Source: Thiorhodovibrio frisius (GTDB lineage Bacteria; Pseudomonadota; Gammaproteobacteria; Chromatiales; Chromatiaceae). Taken from it: 64,000 bases of DNA. The position numbers and the translations under genes were made by a program. The notes below the pieces were generated by a model. The model was not told where the DNA came from. It did no database searches and saw only the letters and a list, made by a program, of their open reading frames with translations. Below, piece by piece: positions 37,425 to 45,506 of this stretch (within the stretch, counting starts at the first letter, position 1; every line of letters begins with the position of its first letter). The DNA lies in NCBI RefSeq assembly GCF_033954835.1, contig NZ_CP121471.1, forward strand, positions 5,264,501 to 5,328,500. Direction: 5' to 3'.

Positions 37425-38690
37425 TTAAATCTCAAGCTTGACGTCTTGAACGCGGGTCTTCGCGGTCATGAGTTCGTGAAGAAGCGTGCGGAAGAGATCT
37501 TGGAGGGCATGTCGGTGTGCGATGTGTTGGTTTCGCTTTGAGTCCAACGTGTCAAAAATCACCGCAACCTCATCCTGTTCTTCGCGCCCCGGAAGTGCGA
37601 TTGGCACGGATTCACACTTACTCTTGTTGAGGTAAGGAATCGTTGTGATCGCAGCGATGCTCTGCATGTAGGGCTTCCGGTAGCGGAGTTGATTGCACAG
37701 AAAGACCGGATTCAGCTTCGCGGGGCAGATGAAAGCGTGAAGTTGCTGGTTAATGACGATTTCGATGTTTGTCACTGCGCTGACGCCAAACTCGCCCACA
37801 CACGACATGATGACGCTCTTCTCTGGAATTAGGCGCCCTCCGGAGGACCTTAACTCATCCGAGCTCACTCTAAGTCCATCCACATCGGCGTTGATGTAAT
37901 CGAGGCCCTTGATGTTAGGTGTAGTGAGCCACGGGATATCCCCATCAAAAATTTTGGGTTTGTTGCGCCCTGGAACGATGCTCCGACAGATGTTTCCGAC
38001 CGGCACTACCTCCCAGCTTTCGGGGACGGGGCCGATTTCGCTTTGTTTTAGGGGTTCGTTGCGGAGGCCTTCGGTGAAGAGCTTGTGCATGAGAGCCTTT
38101 TTCAGCTCGGTGGTGGTCTGAATGATCCGCTCCTGTGCTTTGATCGCCCGCTGAACCGTCGAAAGGATGTGCGCGATCTTCTTCTGCTCGGAGAGCGGGG
38201 GGAGAGCCATGGGCAACTCCGCCAGCTTCGACTGCGAAAGGTTCGGGATCGTGGTGACGTTGCCTCGCCCAAAGTAGAGTTTCGCCACGTCGAAGGCATA
38301 CCAAAACCAATACACGGCGAACTGGGGGTCAGCCTTCGTTCCCTTTGCCCGGAGGCGGTGAAGATGGTTCTGATAAAGGCATCCATCGACCTCGTTGTCC
38401 CAAAGCGCAGTTCTGCCAATGGAACCGCCTTCGCAGACGAGCAGATCGTCGGCGCGAAGTTCGAGACGGGCCTGCTCCGCCGCGCTGAAGTGCATATGAT
38501 CCAGGTCCGCTAGATCGAGCCGGTTCCAAAACACGTTTTTGGTCCGGAGAAACGGACGTTGATGCTCCCCGTCGCGATTCTTCTTGGAGACCTGTTTGCC
38601 CTGCTGGATGTCAAACGCCGAGTCGACACGGTCGACATCCCACGAAGCTGGGAAATCGCCGATTTCGCTTTTTTGAACTTCCAAGCTCAT
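37425..38690 (-). CDS. hsdS: Type I specificity subunit HsdS of the second hsd locus
   Basis: 421 residues in two halves. Each half opens with a target-recognition domain and closes with a conserved helical region: ALPPLSEQKKIAHILSTVQR in the first and ALPGREEQDEVAVIFDTLDS in the second. The middle linker SEIGPVPESWEVVPVG is typical. Together with hsdM (41178-42737) and hsdR it should form one functional system, although hsdM and hsdS are separated by two genes. Confidence 0.92.
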   Translation of the reverse strand: MSLEVQKSEIGDFPASWDVDRVDSAFDIQQGKQVSKKNRDGEHQRPFLRTKNVFWNRLDLADLDHMHFSAAEQARLELRADDLLVCEGGSIGRTALWDNEVDGCLYQNHLHRLRAKGTKADPQFAVYWFWYAFDVAKLYFGRGNVTTIPNLSQSKLAELPMALPPLSEQKKIAHILSTVQRAIKAQERIIQTTTELKKALMHKLFTEGLRNEPLKQSEIGPVPESWEVVPVGNICRSIVPGRNKPKIFDGDIPWLTTPNIKGLDYINADVDGLRVSSDELRSSGGRLIPEKSVIMSCVGEFGVSAVTNIEIVINQQLHAFICPAKLNPVFLCNQLRYRKPYMQSIAAITTIPYLNKSKCESVPIALPGREEQDEVAVIFDTLDSKRNQHIAHRHALQDLFRTLLHELMTAKTRVQDVKLEI

Positions 38691-38745
38691 ACCCCGATCT
38701 TCCGCGAAGGAGCGCGGAGTTTCGAACCGGCGTTGGAATTCGATT

Positions 38746-38765
38746 CGCGGACAGGAATGTCCGCG
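38746..38765. other. Perfect 8-bp hairpin in the kilA-N / hsdS gap
   Basis: CGCGGACA and TGTCCGCG pair perfectly around a 4-base loop (GGAA on the plus strand). It lies between the KilA-N fragment stop and the hsdS start. On the transcribed minus strand no T-run follows, so it may be an attenuator, a processing site or coincidence rather than a standard terminator. Confidence 0.55.
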
Positions 38766-38771
38766 TTCCTT

Positions 38772-39158
38772 TTAGCGTGCATTCTTCGTCTCCCTTAAAC
38801 TCCTTTGCGGTCCGCGCGGTGAGGGCCTGGCGCCGTAGCGACCCGCCTTGGCGATCAAGCCGATGGCATCTGTGGTCTGCGACCATTTCTTGGCGGAGAG
38901 GTAGAAGCTGTTCCGTCCGGCCTCATGTCTAATTCCCTCGAATTCGGGGGTTTTAAAATTCGGGTTGTTGATCTGCTCCCAAACACCGAGAAAGAGAACG
39001 GTGTCCTTGTTTTTGAGCCATTGCTCGATCAGGGCGGGACCACCGTCGAAGTGTCGCACCATGTCGGTCAGGGAGATGAAGTCGTCGCCGAGATGGTGTA
39101 TGACGGTGATGTCGGTGCGCTGGACGCTGATTTTCGCGGTGGTCGCTTTTTTCGTCAT
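38772..39158 (-). pseudogene. Truncated KilA-N domain protein
   Basis: The first 105 residues follow the KilA-N domain: VIHHLGDDFISLTDMVRHF, then LIEQWLKNKDTVLFLGVWEQ and IRHEAGRNSFYLSAKKW, up to AKAGRYG. Full proteins continue with a GTxAHKDIAF-type segment and reach about 250-290 residues; here the frame diverges after GRYG and ends within 20 residues. KilA-N proteins are recurrent cargo in type I hsd loci and phage genomes. The DNA-binding domain is therefore incomplete. Confidence 0.8.
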
Positions 39159-39624
39159 ACCGAAAGTCCCTTCTGCGTTCTGTCACCTGCGGCAGTTATC
39201 CGAAAATCTTGGACAACTGAACCACGCACCAGGTTTTAGTTGATGGTGGGGGGCATATCGTAGAGAACGCCTATCATTATTTGAGTCAGCCAGATGTCCT
39301 CGTCGGCATAAACCACCTCGACGCCGCCTTGACCCATGCCATTACCCATAAGTCTGTCCTTACTTCCCAGTCAGAGGGTAACCAAGCTGGCCCGTTGGGT
39401 GTGCCGCCGTGGTGGGCGATGATGAAACAGCCACTTGGACCGCGTCTTAACCATGGCCGCAGGACTTCTGGGTAAAGGTATGGCCTTGACCCTGTGCAGC
39501 GACGAAAGTGAGGTATACGGCGGCGGAGGGGCGCGTGATTGAGGCTTGCTTGTTGTCTGGCTTCATTTTCAAGCTTTGACCCTTTCTTGAAGGTCAACCG
39601 CGCTCCGCTTGTTCCCTATCGAGT
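39159..39624. other. Gap between the KilA-N fragment and the DUF4062/ATPase gene
   Basis: Frames on both strands are open for up to about 100 codons (for example 39286-39597 minus) but none shows a recognisable motif or a ribosome site. It may contain decayed cargo of the hsd locus or the promoter for the downstream genes. Confidence 0.45.
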
Positions 39625-41181
39625 TCACGGCTTGCCCCCCGGCTTTTCCAACTCTGCCAGCAACGCCTGGCCCTTTTCGGTGAGCCGGTATTTCTGGAGG
39701 CGACTGGTGGGTTTTTCGGGGATGGTGGGCTCGATGAGGCCACGATCCACCATGCGCTTGATCTGCTTGTGAAGTTCGCCGGAGACCGTTTGGTGTCCGA
39801 GAATCGGCGCAATGGCGGCTTTGCCGAGTGGCTGCGGGCGGATGGCCAGCATGACCTTGGCGGCCAAAGCCGACTCTAGCCGTGACTCTAGCCGTGACTC
39901 TAGCCGTGACTCTAGCCGTGACTCTAGCTGTCCGCCCTGGTCCTGACCTGGCCCGGACTGGGGCGCCGATCCAGTGGCCGGTCTGCGGACAGTCAGTACG
40001 AACGAACCGCTATCCAGCCGGATTTCAGGTTCGGGAAGCCCGGCTTTGCGGCAGCGGTGGATCATGTCGCGGATGCCGGTGCCCATTCGCTCAATGTATT
40101 TGGTGAGATACATGGGCTCGGCGAGCAGCGGGTTGTGCGGGACGGAGGCGTGCGGGCCACGCAGTTTTTCCAGGGTCAGGGTGGGCGGCAGGGAACCGGG
40201 GTTCCAAATTTCCAGCCGGTCCTTGAAGAGCATGACCTGCACGCTGGCGTTGCTGGTGTAGTCGCGATGCACGACGGCGTTGACGATGGCCTCGGCGACA
40301 ACCTCTTGCGGTATTTCGTATTTCGTGGGTGCCTGGGTGCCATGCTCGCGGGTGCCGACCCAGAGATCAATTTTGGAAAGTACGAAGTCCTTGGCCTGGT
40401 CAACGAGGTCGAAGACCGTACCTTTGTACACCTGATAAGAAGGGATGGGCTTGGCCACTTCATAGCCGTGGAAGTGGGCGCACTTCACCTCGGAGGTGAT
40501 CAGGAAGCGTTGCGGCTGTTTGCCGAACAACAGGATGGCGGCATGGGTCGGCCGCCCCTTGTCGAGCAGGTTGAGGTGGGCCAACACTTCATGGGGCGGC
40601 GTGTCCTCCGGCAATGGGAAATTGCGCCCACGGCGAGCCAGCCCGAGAAAGCGGCTAATCTTGTCCTGGTCCAGGTCGTCGAGAGCGGCGTTTCGGCAGA
40701 ATGTGGCATCGAAGGGCCCAAAACGGATCAGCTCGCGCTCTTCAAGAATCCGGACCAGGCTCGCATAGACGGCAGCGACAAGTTCTTCGGCGGAATTGAA
40801 ACGCCGCCGGACGAGGTGGTCCCCGGCGTCGCGGATCAATGCGCGCATTTTCGGGTGCTTGGCATCATCGTCCGCGCCCTTGATGAAGATCAGGCGGGTC
40901 TTGCCCTGCCGGGTGGCCTCGTTGAATTCAAGGTGGGTGGGCGAGAGGCCGTCCTGGTTTTCCCAGCCGTAGTCATCTCCAAAGAGACCGAGGTAGAGAT
41001 CACAGTTCCGGACTTCATCGAAATAGACGGCGTCGGGCCGACGGTCGGAAGCGGGGACATCGCGCTCGAAGATAAACGTCTCGAAGAAACGACGCAGCAA
41101 CGGGTCGCCGGAAAGGTATTCGGCAAGCGCCTTGCGCTCGGCGGCGAATTCCTTTTGGACGCTGCTGATGAAGATCCTCAT
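39625..41181 (-). CDS. DUF4062 / HATPase-type ATP-binding protein with winged-helix end
   Basis: 518 residues. The N-terminal 110 residues begin MRIFISSVQKEFAAERKALA and contain YLGLFGDDYGWE, the DUF4062 domain (TIR-like fold). The middle has PQEVVAEAIVNAVVHRDYTS and IERMGTGIRDMI, the ATP-binding region of AlbA/Schlafen-associated HATPase_c_4 proteins. A low-complexity LESR repeat follows (about 417-436), then a winged-helix end (KRMVDRGLIEPTIP). The usual AlbA_2 domain is replaced by DUF4062. The ATG overlaps the hsdM stop by 4 bases (ATGA), so it is co-translated with the methylase. Function in the restriction locus is unknown; sensing or regulation is plausible. Confidence 0.8.
   Translation of the reverse strand: MRIFISSVQKEFAAERKALAEYLSGDPLLRRFFETFIFERDVPASDRRPDAVYFDEVRNCDLYLGLFGDDYGWENQDGLSPTHLEFNEATRQGKTRLIFIKGADDDAKHPKMRALIRDAGDHLVRRRFNSAEELVAAVYASLVRILEERELIRFGPFDATFCRNAALDDLDQDKISRFLGLARRGRNFPLPEDTPPHEVLAHLNLLDKGRPTHAAILLFGKQPQRFLITSEVKCAHFHGYEVAKPIPSYQVYKGTVFDLVDQAKDFVLSKIDLWVGTREHGTQAPTKYEIPQEVVAEAIVNAVVHRDYTSNASVQVMLFKDRLEIWNPGSLPPTLTLEKLRGPHASVPHNPLLAEPMYLTKYIERMGTGIRDMIHRCRKAGLPEPEIRLDSGSFVLTVRRPATGSAPQSGPGQDQGGQLESRLESRLESRLESRLESALAAKVMLAIRPQPLGKAAIAPILGHQTVSGELHKQIKRMVDRGLIEPTIPEKPTSRLQKYRLTEKGQALLAELEKPGGKP
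39872..39931. repeat. 12-bp in-frame tandem repeat, five units
   Basis: Five consecutive units of GACTCTAGCCGT (the last with one change) inside the DUF4062/ATPase gene encode the peptide repeat LESR. The unit length is a multiple of three, so slippage changes linker length without frameshift. Confidence 0.9.
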
Positions 41182-42737
41182 GCGCCGATTCCGAGTTGTT
41201 TGAGAATTCTGTCGAGAGCCTGGCCGCTTTCTTTGGCCTCGGCCTCGATGCCCTTCAGTTCCTCGACGATTTCCGCCAGCGGCCGATAGGTCTCGGCGTC
41301 GCTGGTGTGGATGTAGCGGCTGGGGGAGATGTTGTAGTCGTTTTTCTTCAACTCGGCGAGATCGACGACACGGCTGAGTTTTTCCGCTTCCTTCCAGCCG
41401 ATGAGGGTGTCGGCGATGCGCGCGATGCCTGCCTCGGGGATGAAGTTCTTGGGGTCGCCCTTTTCGAAGACCTGGCTGGCGTTGACGAGGAAGACCTTAC
41501 CCCGGCGCCGCGCGGGCTTGGCCTTGTTCAAGAAAAGCACAATGCCGGGCGCGGTGGTGTTGTAGAAGAGGTTCTCGGGCAGGTAGAGGACGCTCTCGAT
41601 GAGATCGTGGTCGACGAACCACTGGCGGACGGTCTTTTCCTTGTTGGTGCCGGCATTGCCGGAGCCGCGGGAGGCGGCGCCGGTGTCGAGGACGACGGCG
41701 GCGCGGCCTTTGTCATTGAGGCTGGCGTGCATGTGCTGCACCCAGCCCCAGTCGGCGGAGGATTTGCCGGGGAAGCCGGCGCCGGCGGGGAAGCGGTCGA
41801 GCTCGTCGTTGTCGTAGTCGGCCTCGGTGAACCAGTTCTGGTTCCACATGGGATTGGCGACGACGCGGTCGAAGGTGCGCAGCCTGCCGCGCCAGCGGAA
41901 TTTGGGGTGCTTGAAGGTGTCGCCGATCTCGATCTCGCCCTCGAAGTCGTGGATGATCAGGTTCATGTTGGCCATGGCCCAGGTGTCGGCGATGTACTCC
42001 TGGCCGTAGAGCTTGAGCGGGGCAGGCTGTTCGCTCTTCGCCGACTCCTCCATCGCGATCTCGCACTTAATCAGGAGGCCGCCGGAGCCGCAGCAGGGGT
42101 CGTAGATCTCCATGCCCGGCTCTGGCGCGAGCACGCGGGACATGATGGTGCCGACCTCGGGCGGGGTGTAGAACTCGCCGGCGCTCTGGCCGCCGCCCTC
42201 GGCGAACTTGCGGATCAGGTATTCGTAGCTCTTGCCGATGATGTCGGCCTCGACATCGTCCAGGCCCAGGCGCTTGGTGCTGATCGCTTCGATCAGGTTG
42301 GACAGGCGGTCGTCGTCGAGGTCGCGCTGGCCGTGGGTGGTGGCGTTGAAGTCGACGCGGTCGATGATGCCCTGCAGCAGCGGGTTTTCGCGCGCGATGG
42401 CGCGCATCTGGGTGGTGACGCCTTCGCCGATTCTGTCCGCGAGCTTGCGGATGACGGACCAGACGGATTGCTCGGGGTCATCCGGAACCAGCGGCAGGTA
42501 GAAGCGCACCAGCTTGTGGTCGGCCTTGACGAGTGCGAAGGCCGATCGGCGCGATCCGACCTCGGCGGCGATGCGGTTCAGCTCATCGTCGAAGACGTCG
42601 CAGAGGCGTTTGGTGAAGATCAGCGGGAGGATGTAGTCCTTATATTTCGGCGCGTCCTTGGCGCCACGGATGGAGCATGCGGCGTTCCAGATCCAGGATT
42701 CGAGGGACTTGGCGTTTTCGGGCTTAGTCTTCGCCAT
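41178..42737 (-). CDS. hsdM: Type I DNA methyltransferase HsdM of the second locus
   Basis: 519 residues, the usual length. ATG 42737 gives a start KSLESWIWNAACSIRGAKDA. SAM motif I DPCCGSGG is at 213-220, preceded by GEFYTPPEV; motif IV reads NPMW at 295-298 where most HsdM have NPPF or NPPY. The remainder (WGWVQHMHASLNDKGRAAVV, LYLPENLFYNTTAPGIVL) is typical. It is the partner of hsdS 37425-38690 and hsdR. The start overlaps the zinc-ribbon gene stop by 14 bases. A second, broken copy of this gene lies at 43814-45117. Confidence 0.93.
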   Translation of the reverse strand: MAKTKPENAKSLESWIWNAACSIRGAKDAPKYKDYILPLIFTKRLCDVFDDELNRIAAEVGSRRSAFALVKADHKLVRFYLPLVPDDPEQSVWSVIRKLADRIGEGVTTQMRAIARENPLLQGIIDRVDFNATTHGQRDLDDDRLSNLIEAISTKRLGLDDVEADIIGKSYEYLIRKFAEGGGQSAGEFYTPPEVGTIMSRVLAPEPGMEIYDPCCGSGGLLIKCEIAMEESAKSEQPAPLKLYGQEYIADTWAMANMNLIIHDFEGEIEIGDTFKHPKFRWRGRLRTFDRVVANPMWNQNWFTEADYDNDELDRFPAGAGFPGKSSADWGWVQHMHASLNDKGRAAVVLDTGAASRGSGNAGTNKEKTVRQWFVDHDLIESVLYLPENLFYNTTAPGIVLFLNKAKPARRRGKVFLVNASQVFEKGDPKNFIPEAGIARIADTLIGWKEAEKLSRVVDLAELKKNDYNISPSRYIHTSDAETYRPLAEIVEELKGIEAEAKESGQALDRILKQLGIGA

Positions 42738-43011
42738 GGACTTCTTCGTCGAGGTTGATGACCTCGGCACAGGCCGGGCACTGGAATGTATTGGAAGAAA
42801 CCTGGCTAAACCGCAAGCCTGTGTCGATGGGTGGGGTGGCCAGCTCGCGGGAGGTAATGAGAAGTCCTTCAGCCGTGACATCTTCGAAGAGTTTGCAGTT
42901 GGGGCAATCGAGGAGATCGCGGTTGCCAACAAAGAGTCCCAACGCCGCAGCTTGGGCCTGGACGCGCTCTAGTTGCTGGCAGAGGTCGCGGAGTGGGGTC
43001 AGGTCGCTCAC
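42724..43011 (-). CDS. Small zinc-ribbon protein preceding hsdM
   Basis: About 95 residues from GTG 43011: an N-terminal helix (LRDLCQQLERVQAQAAALGL) and two CxxC pairs, DCPNCK and QCPACA, forming a zinc ribbon. It overlaps the hsdM start by 14 bases. An ATG at 43116 is in frame but lies inside the 23-bp repeat array, which also occurs upstream of the other hsdM copy without this gene; I therefore treat the array as leader, not coding. Possibly a small regulator; no function known. Confidence 0.6.
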   Translation of the reverse strand: MSDLTPLRDLCQQLERVQAQAAALGLFVGNRDLLDCPNCKLFEDVTAEGLLITSRELATPPIDTGLRFSQVSSNTFQCPACAEVINLDEEVHGED

Positions 43012-43049
43012 GACGGCTGCGCGGATGCTGCGCGTCGATAGCCGGATTT

Positions 43050-43164
43050 GTCCAAACGCATGATGATAGCCCGTCCGATTATATTCCAGTGTTGCTTCCG
43101 ATTGTATGCCGGTCATGCGGCTAAGTGTATGCTGGATCCTCGTCCAATCGTCTGCCCGGTCGGC
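43050..43164. repeat. 23-bp periodic degenerate direct repeat, array 1
   Basis: Five units start at 43050, 43073, 43096, 43119 and 43142, exactly 23 bases apart, with a loose pattern GTCCAATTGTATGCC on the plus strand. Weaker matches may continue at 43165 and 43211. It lies upstream of the zinc-ribbon/hsdM genes, partly inside a possible N-terminal extension of the zinc-ribbon frame. Confidence 0.65.
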
Positions 43165-43306
43165 GGCTGAATGTTGGATGCCGACTCGGTATCCCGCCGG
43201 ATCGGCTCCTGTCGAAGGGCTCCGGGATCGATCGGGTCGCCGAGGCCAGCGTCATTCTCGCACCTGCGTAGCTTCTGAAACTTCTTTTCCGGCCCTTCGA
43301 GCATCG

Positions 43307-43489
43307 CTATTGCTCTGCGCTGGGTCTCTCCCCCACCACCATCTGCTTCTTGACCGCTCCGTTCTCGAAGGTGACGAGCGGGGTATGGGTGCGTTGGGCA
43401 TCCCGGCGTGCTTGCTGGGCGGCTCGCCGCAAGGCGATTGCGCTTTGGACCAAGTCATGATCGGGTGCTTTGTTGCTTTCGTTCTTCAT
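43307..43489 (-). CDS. Small protein of a zeta-toxin-type module
   Basis: 60 residues (DLVQSAIALRRAAQQARRDA in a helix, then PLVTFENGAVKKQMV). The ATG overlaps by 4 bases the stop of a zeta-toxin C-terminal remnant, and small proteins of this composition are common partners of such toxins; I infer that it is the partner gene left behind. It looks intact. No DNA-binding motif is recognised. The 43165-43306 stretch after it holds no supported gene. Confidence 0.6.
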   Translation of the reverse strand: MKNESNKAPDHDLVQSAIALRRAAQQARRDAQRTHTPLVTFENGAVKKQMVVGERPSAEQ

Positions 43490-43628
43490 GGCGCTTCCTC
43501 CAAGAGAGTCGCCTCCTCGCCGGAGTTGTCGTAAACCCGCCAGGCATCAAGACGGGGGCGATAGAGATGCTCGAAATGATACCAGCCGGCGACAAATCGA
43601 CGGCGGATCACGGACTCGGGGAAAATAG
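43486..43628 (-). pseudogene. Zeta-toxin C-terminal remnant
   Basis: The minus-strand frame gives FPESVIRRRFVAGWYHFEHL followed by LDAWRVYDNSGEEATLLEE, the end of zeta-toxin-family P-loop kinases (IxRRFxxG...DxWxxYDNSG). The kinase core is absent. It is joined directly to the truncated DUF1016 gene. Confidence 0.65.
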
Positions 43629-43817
43629 GGGACGTACCACGTCTCCGAGTTGGTCTGGCCCAAGGGCCGTTGCGCGGAACTTTTCGGCGTAGAACTCCCG
43701 CTTGAGTGGGTCTTTCAGCGGGATGAGGGTTCGAAAATGGGTCCACCCCAATTGTCGCCGCAGTGCGGCGACAATTTCCGTATCCGGAAATGCCTCGGCG
43801 AACTGAACCATGCTCAT
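43608..43817 (-). pseudogene. YhcG/DUF1016 nuclease, truncated N-terminal domain
   Basis: 69 residues: EIVAALRRQLGWTHFRTLIP and LKDPLKREFYAE match the N-terminal DUF1016 domain of YhcG-like proteins, which normally continue to about 350 residues with a PD-(D/E)xK nuclease. Similarity ends near 43685. The ATG overlaps the stop of the broken hsdM by 4 bases, the coupling expected in an intact hsdM-yhcG operon. Confidence 0.7.
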
Positions 43818-45117
43818 ATCCCAATCTTCCGCAGAATCTCCCGCAGCGCAGCATCGGCCTCGCGCGCCTCGGCCTCCGCCGCATCCAGTTCGGCGACGAT
43901 CTCCGCCAGTGGTCGATAGGTCTCAGCGTCGCTGGTGTGGATGCAGCGGCTGGGGGAGATGTTGTAGTCGTTCTTCGCAAGCTCGGCGTGATCGACGATG
44001 CGGCTGAGCTTTTCCTCTTCCTTCCAGCCGATGAGGGTGTCGGCGATGCGCTGGATGCTAGCAATGGGGATAAAGTTCTTGGGTCGCCCTTTTCGAAGAT
44101 CTGGCTGGCGTTGACAAGGAAGACCTTACCCCGCCGTGCCTCTGGCTTGGCCTTGTTCAGGAACAGGACGATGCCGGGCGCGGTGGTGTTGTAGAAGAGG
44201 TTCTCGGGCAGGTAGAGCACGCTTTCGATCAGGTCGTGGTCGACGAACCACTGGCGGACGGTCTTTTCCTTGTTGGTGCCGGCATTGCCCGAGCCGCGAG
44301 AGGCTGCGCCGGTGTCGAGGACCACGGCGGCGCGGCCTTTGTCGTTGAGGCTGGCGTGCATGTGCTGCACCCAGCCCCAGTCGGCGGAGGATTTGCCGGG
44401 GAAGCCGGCGCCGGCGGGGAAGCGGTCGAGCTCGTCGTTGTCGTAGTCGGCCTCGGTGAACCAGTTCTGGTTCCACATGGGATTGGCGACGACGCGGTCG
44501 AAGGTGCGCAGCCGGCCGCGCCAGCGGAATTTGGGGTGCTTGAAGGTGTCGCCGATCTCGATCTCGCCTTCGAAGTCGTGGATGATCAGGTATTCGTAGC
44601 TCTTGCCGATGATGTCGGCCTCGACGTCGTCCAGGCCCAGGCGCTTGGTGCTGATCGCTTCAATCAGATTGGACAGGCGGTCGTCGTCGAGGTCGCGCTG
44701 GCCGTGGGTGGTGGCGTTGAAGTCGACGCGGTCGATGATGCCCTGCAGCAGCGGGTTATCCCGAGCGATGGCGCGCATCTGGGTGGTGACGCCTTCGCCG
44801 ATCCGGTCGGAAAGTTTGCGGATGACGGACCAGACGGGTTGCTCGGGGTCAGCCGGAACCAGCGGCAGGTAGAAGCGCACCAGTTTGTGGTCGGCCTTAG
44901 CGAGTGCGAAGGCTTTCCTGCGCGAGCCGACCTCGGCGGCGATGCGGTTTAGCTCATCGTCGAAGACGTCGCAGAGGCGCTTGGTGAAGATCAGCGGGAG
45001 GATGTAGTCCTTGTATTTCGGCGCGTCCTTGGCGCCACGGATGGAGCATGCGGCGTTCCAGATCCAGGATTCGAGGGATTTGGCGTTGGTCGGCGTCACG
45101 GGGGCTTGTTTCCTCAT
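43814..45117 (-). pseudogene. hsdM: Second hsdM copy, internally deleted and frameshifted
   Basis: Nearly identical to hsdM 41178-42737 over most of its length. Relative to that gene, 86 codons (residues 176-261), including motif I DPCCGSGG, are missing in frame; the join is at GATCAGGT (44584-44591), an 8-base sequence that occurs at both ends of the missing segment in the intact copy. A G is also lost at 44081-44083 (GGG versus GGGG), shifting the frame about 90 codons before the natural stop. It cannot bind SAM and is non-functional. Confidence 0.92.
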
Positions 45118-45230
45118 CCTTTTCTTGCGGGTCCTTTTCGTGCGCGCGGGGCGCGTCCGGTGAGCCTGTTCTGGGCCTTCAGTTTCGCCCAGGAGCAGGG
45201 GTTAGACAAGCGCGCTCAACCTGTCAGCGC

Positions 45231-45307
45231 GTCCAATTGCACTTCGACGTGGCGTCCAACTGTATCCCGGTCATGTGACTAATTGTATGCTTGATCCTTG
45301 TCCAATG
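45231..45307. repeat. 23-bp periodic degenerate direct repeat, array 2
   Basis: Units start at 45231, 45254, 45277 and 45300 with the same 23-base period and similar cores (GTCCAATTGC, GTCCAACTGTATCC, GACTAATTGTATGC, GTCCAAT). It lies about 115 bases upstream of the broken hsdM and is cut at 45308 by a duplicated higA end. The rest of the 45118-45506 gap shows nothing else. Confidence 0.7.
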
Positions 45308-45363
45308 GCGGTGATCGCCAGCGAGGTCAGCCCGCGCGCAGCCTAGCGGTGATGCCGAAGGGG
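45308..45363 (+). repeat. 56-bp direct repeat, copy A (higA 3' end)
   Basis: This copy matches 48939-48994 with one mismatch. It consists of the last codons of higA (read as AVIASEVSPRAA), the stop and the ribosome-site region. Here it is out of context, 3.6 kb from the intact gene. Confidence 0.92.
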
Positions 45364-45506
45364 CCGGGAAACAGCCTGTTTCCCATATTCGGATCAGGTC
45401 GCGGTGCCTTCCGCTCCCCCTTTGCACGAGGCTCGGCCAAATTGAGAAATCGAAGACTCTAACGCAAGATTGCACGGTAACAGAGCTAGTGTTAGTGTGC
45501 GCTACG

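Noticed and set aside
39872-39931. 12-bp repeats as regulatory iterons
   Set aside because: They lie in frame inside a coding region and encode a regular LESR peptide; simple coding tandem repeat is sufficient.
41196-42758. 520-codon plus-strand frame
   Set aside because: Antisense to hsdM; its Val/Gly/Asp-rich text mirrors GC-rich codons of the methylase.
42724-43116. Zinc-ribbon protein starting at ATG 43116
   Set aside because: The extra 35 residues overlap the 23-bp repeat array, which is also present at the second locus without this gene; GTG 43011 fits the domain start.
43050-43164. Possible CRISPR array
   Set aside because: Units are directly adjacent and degenerate with no constant repeat and no unique spacer; no cas genes nearby.
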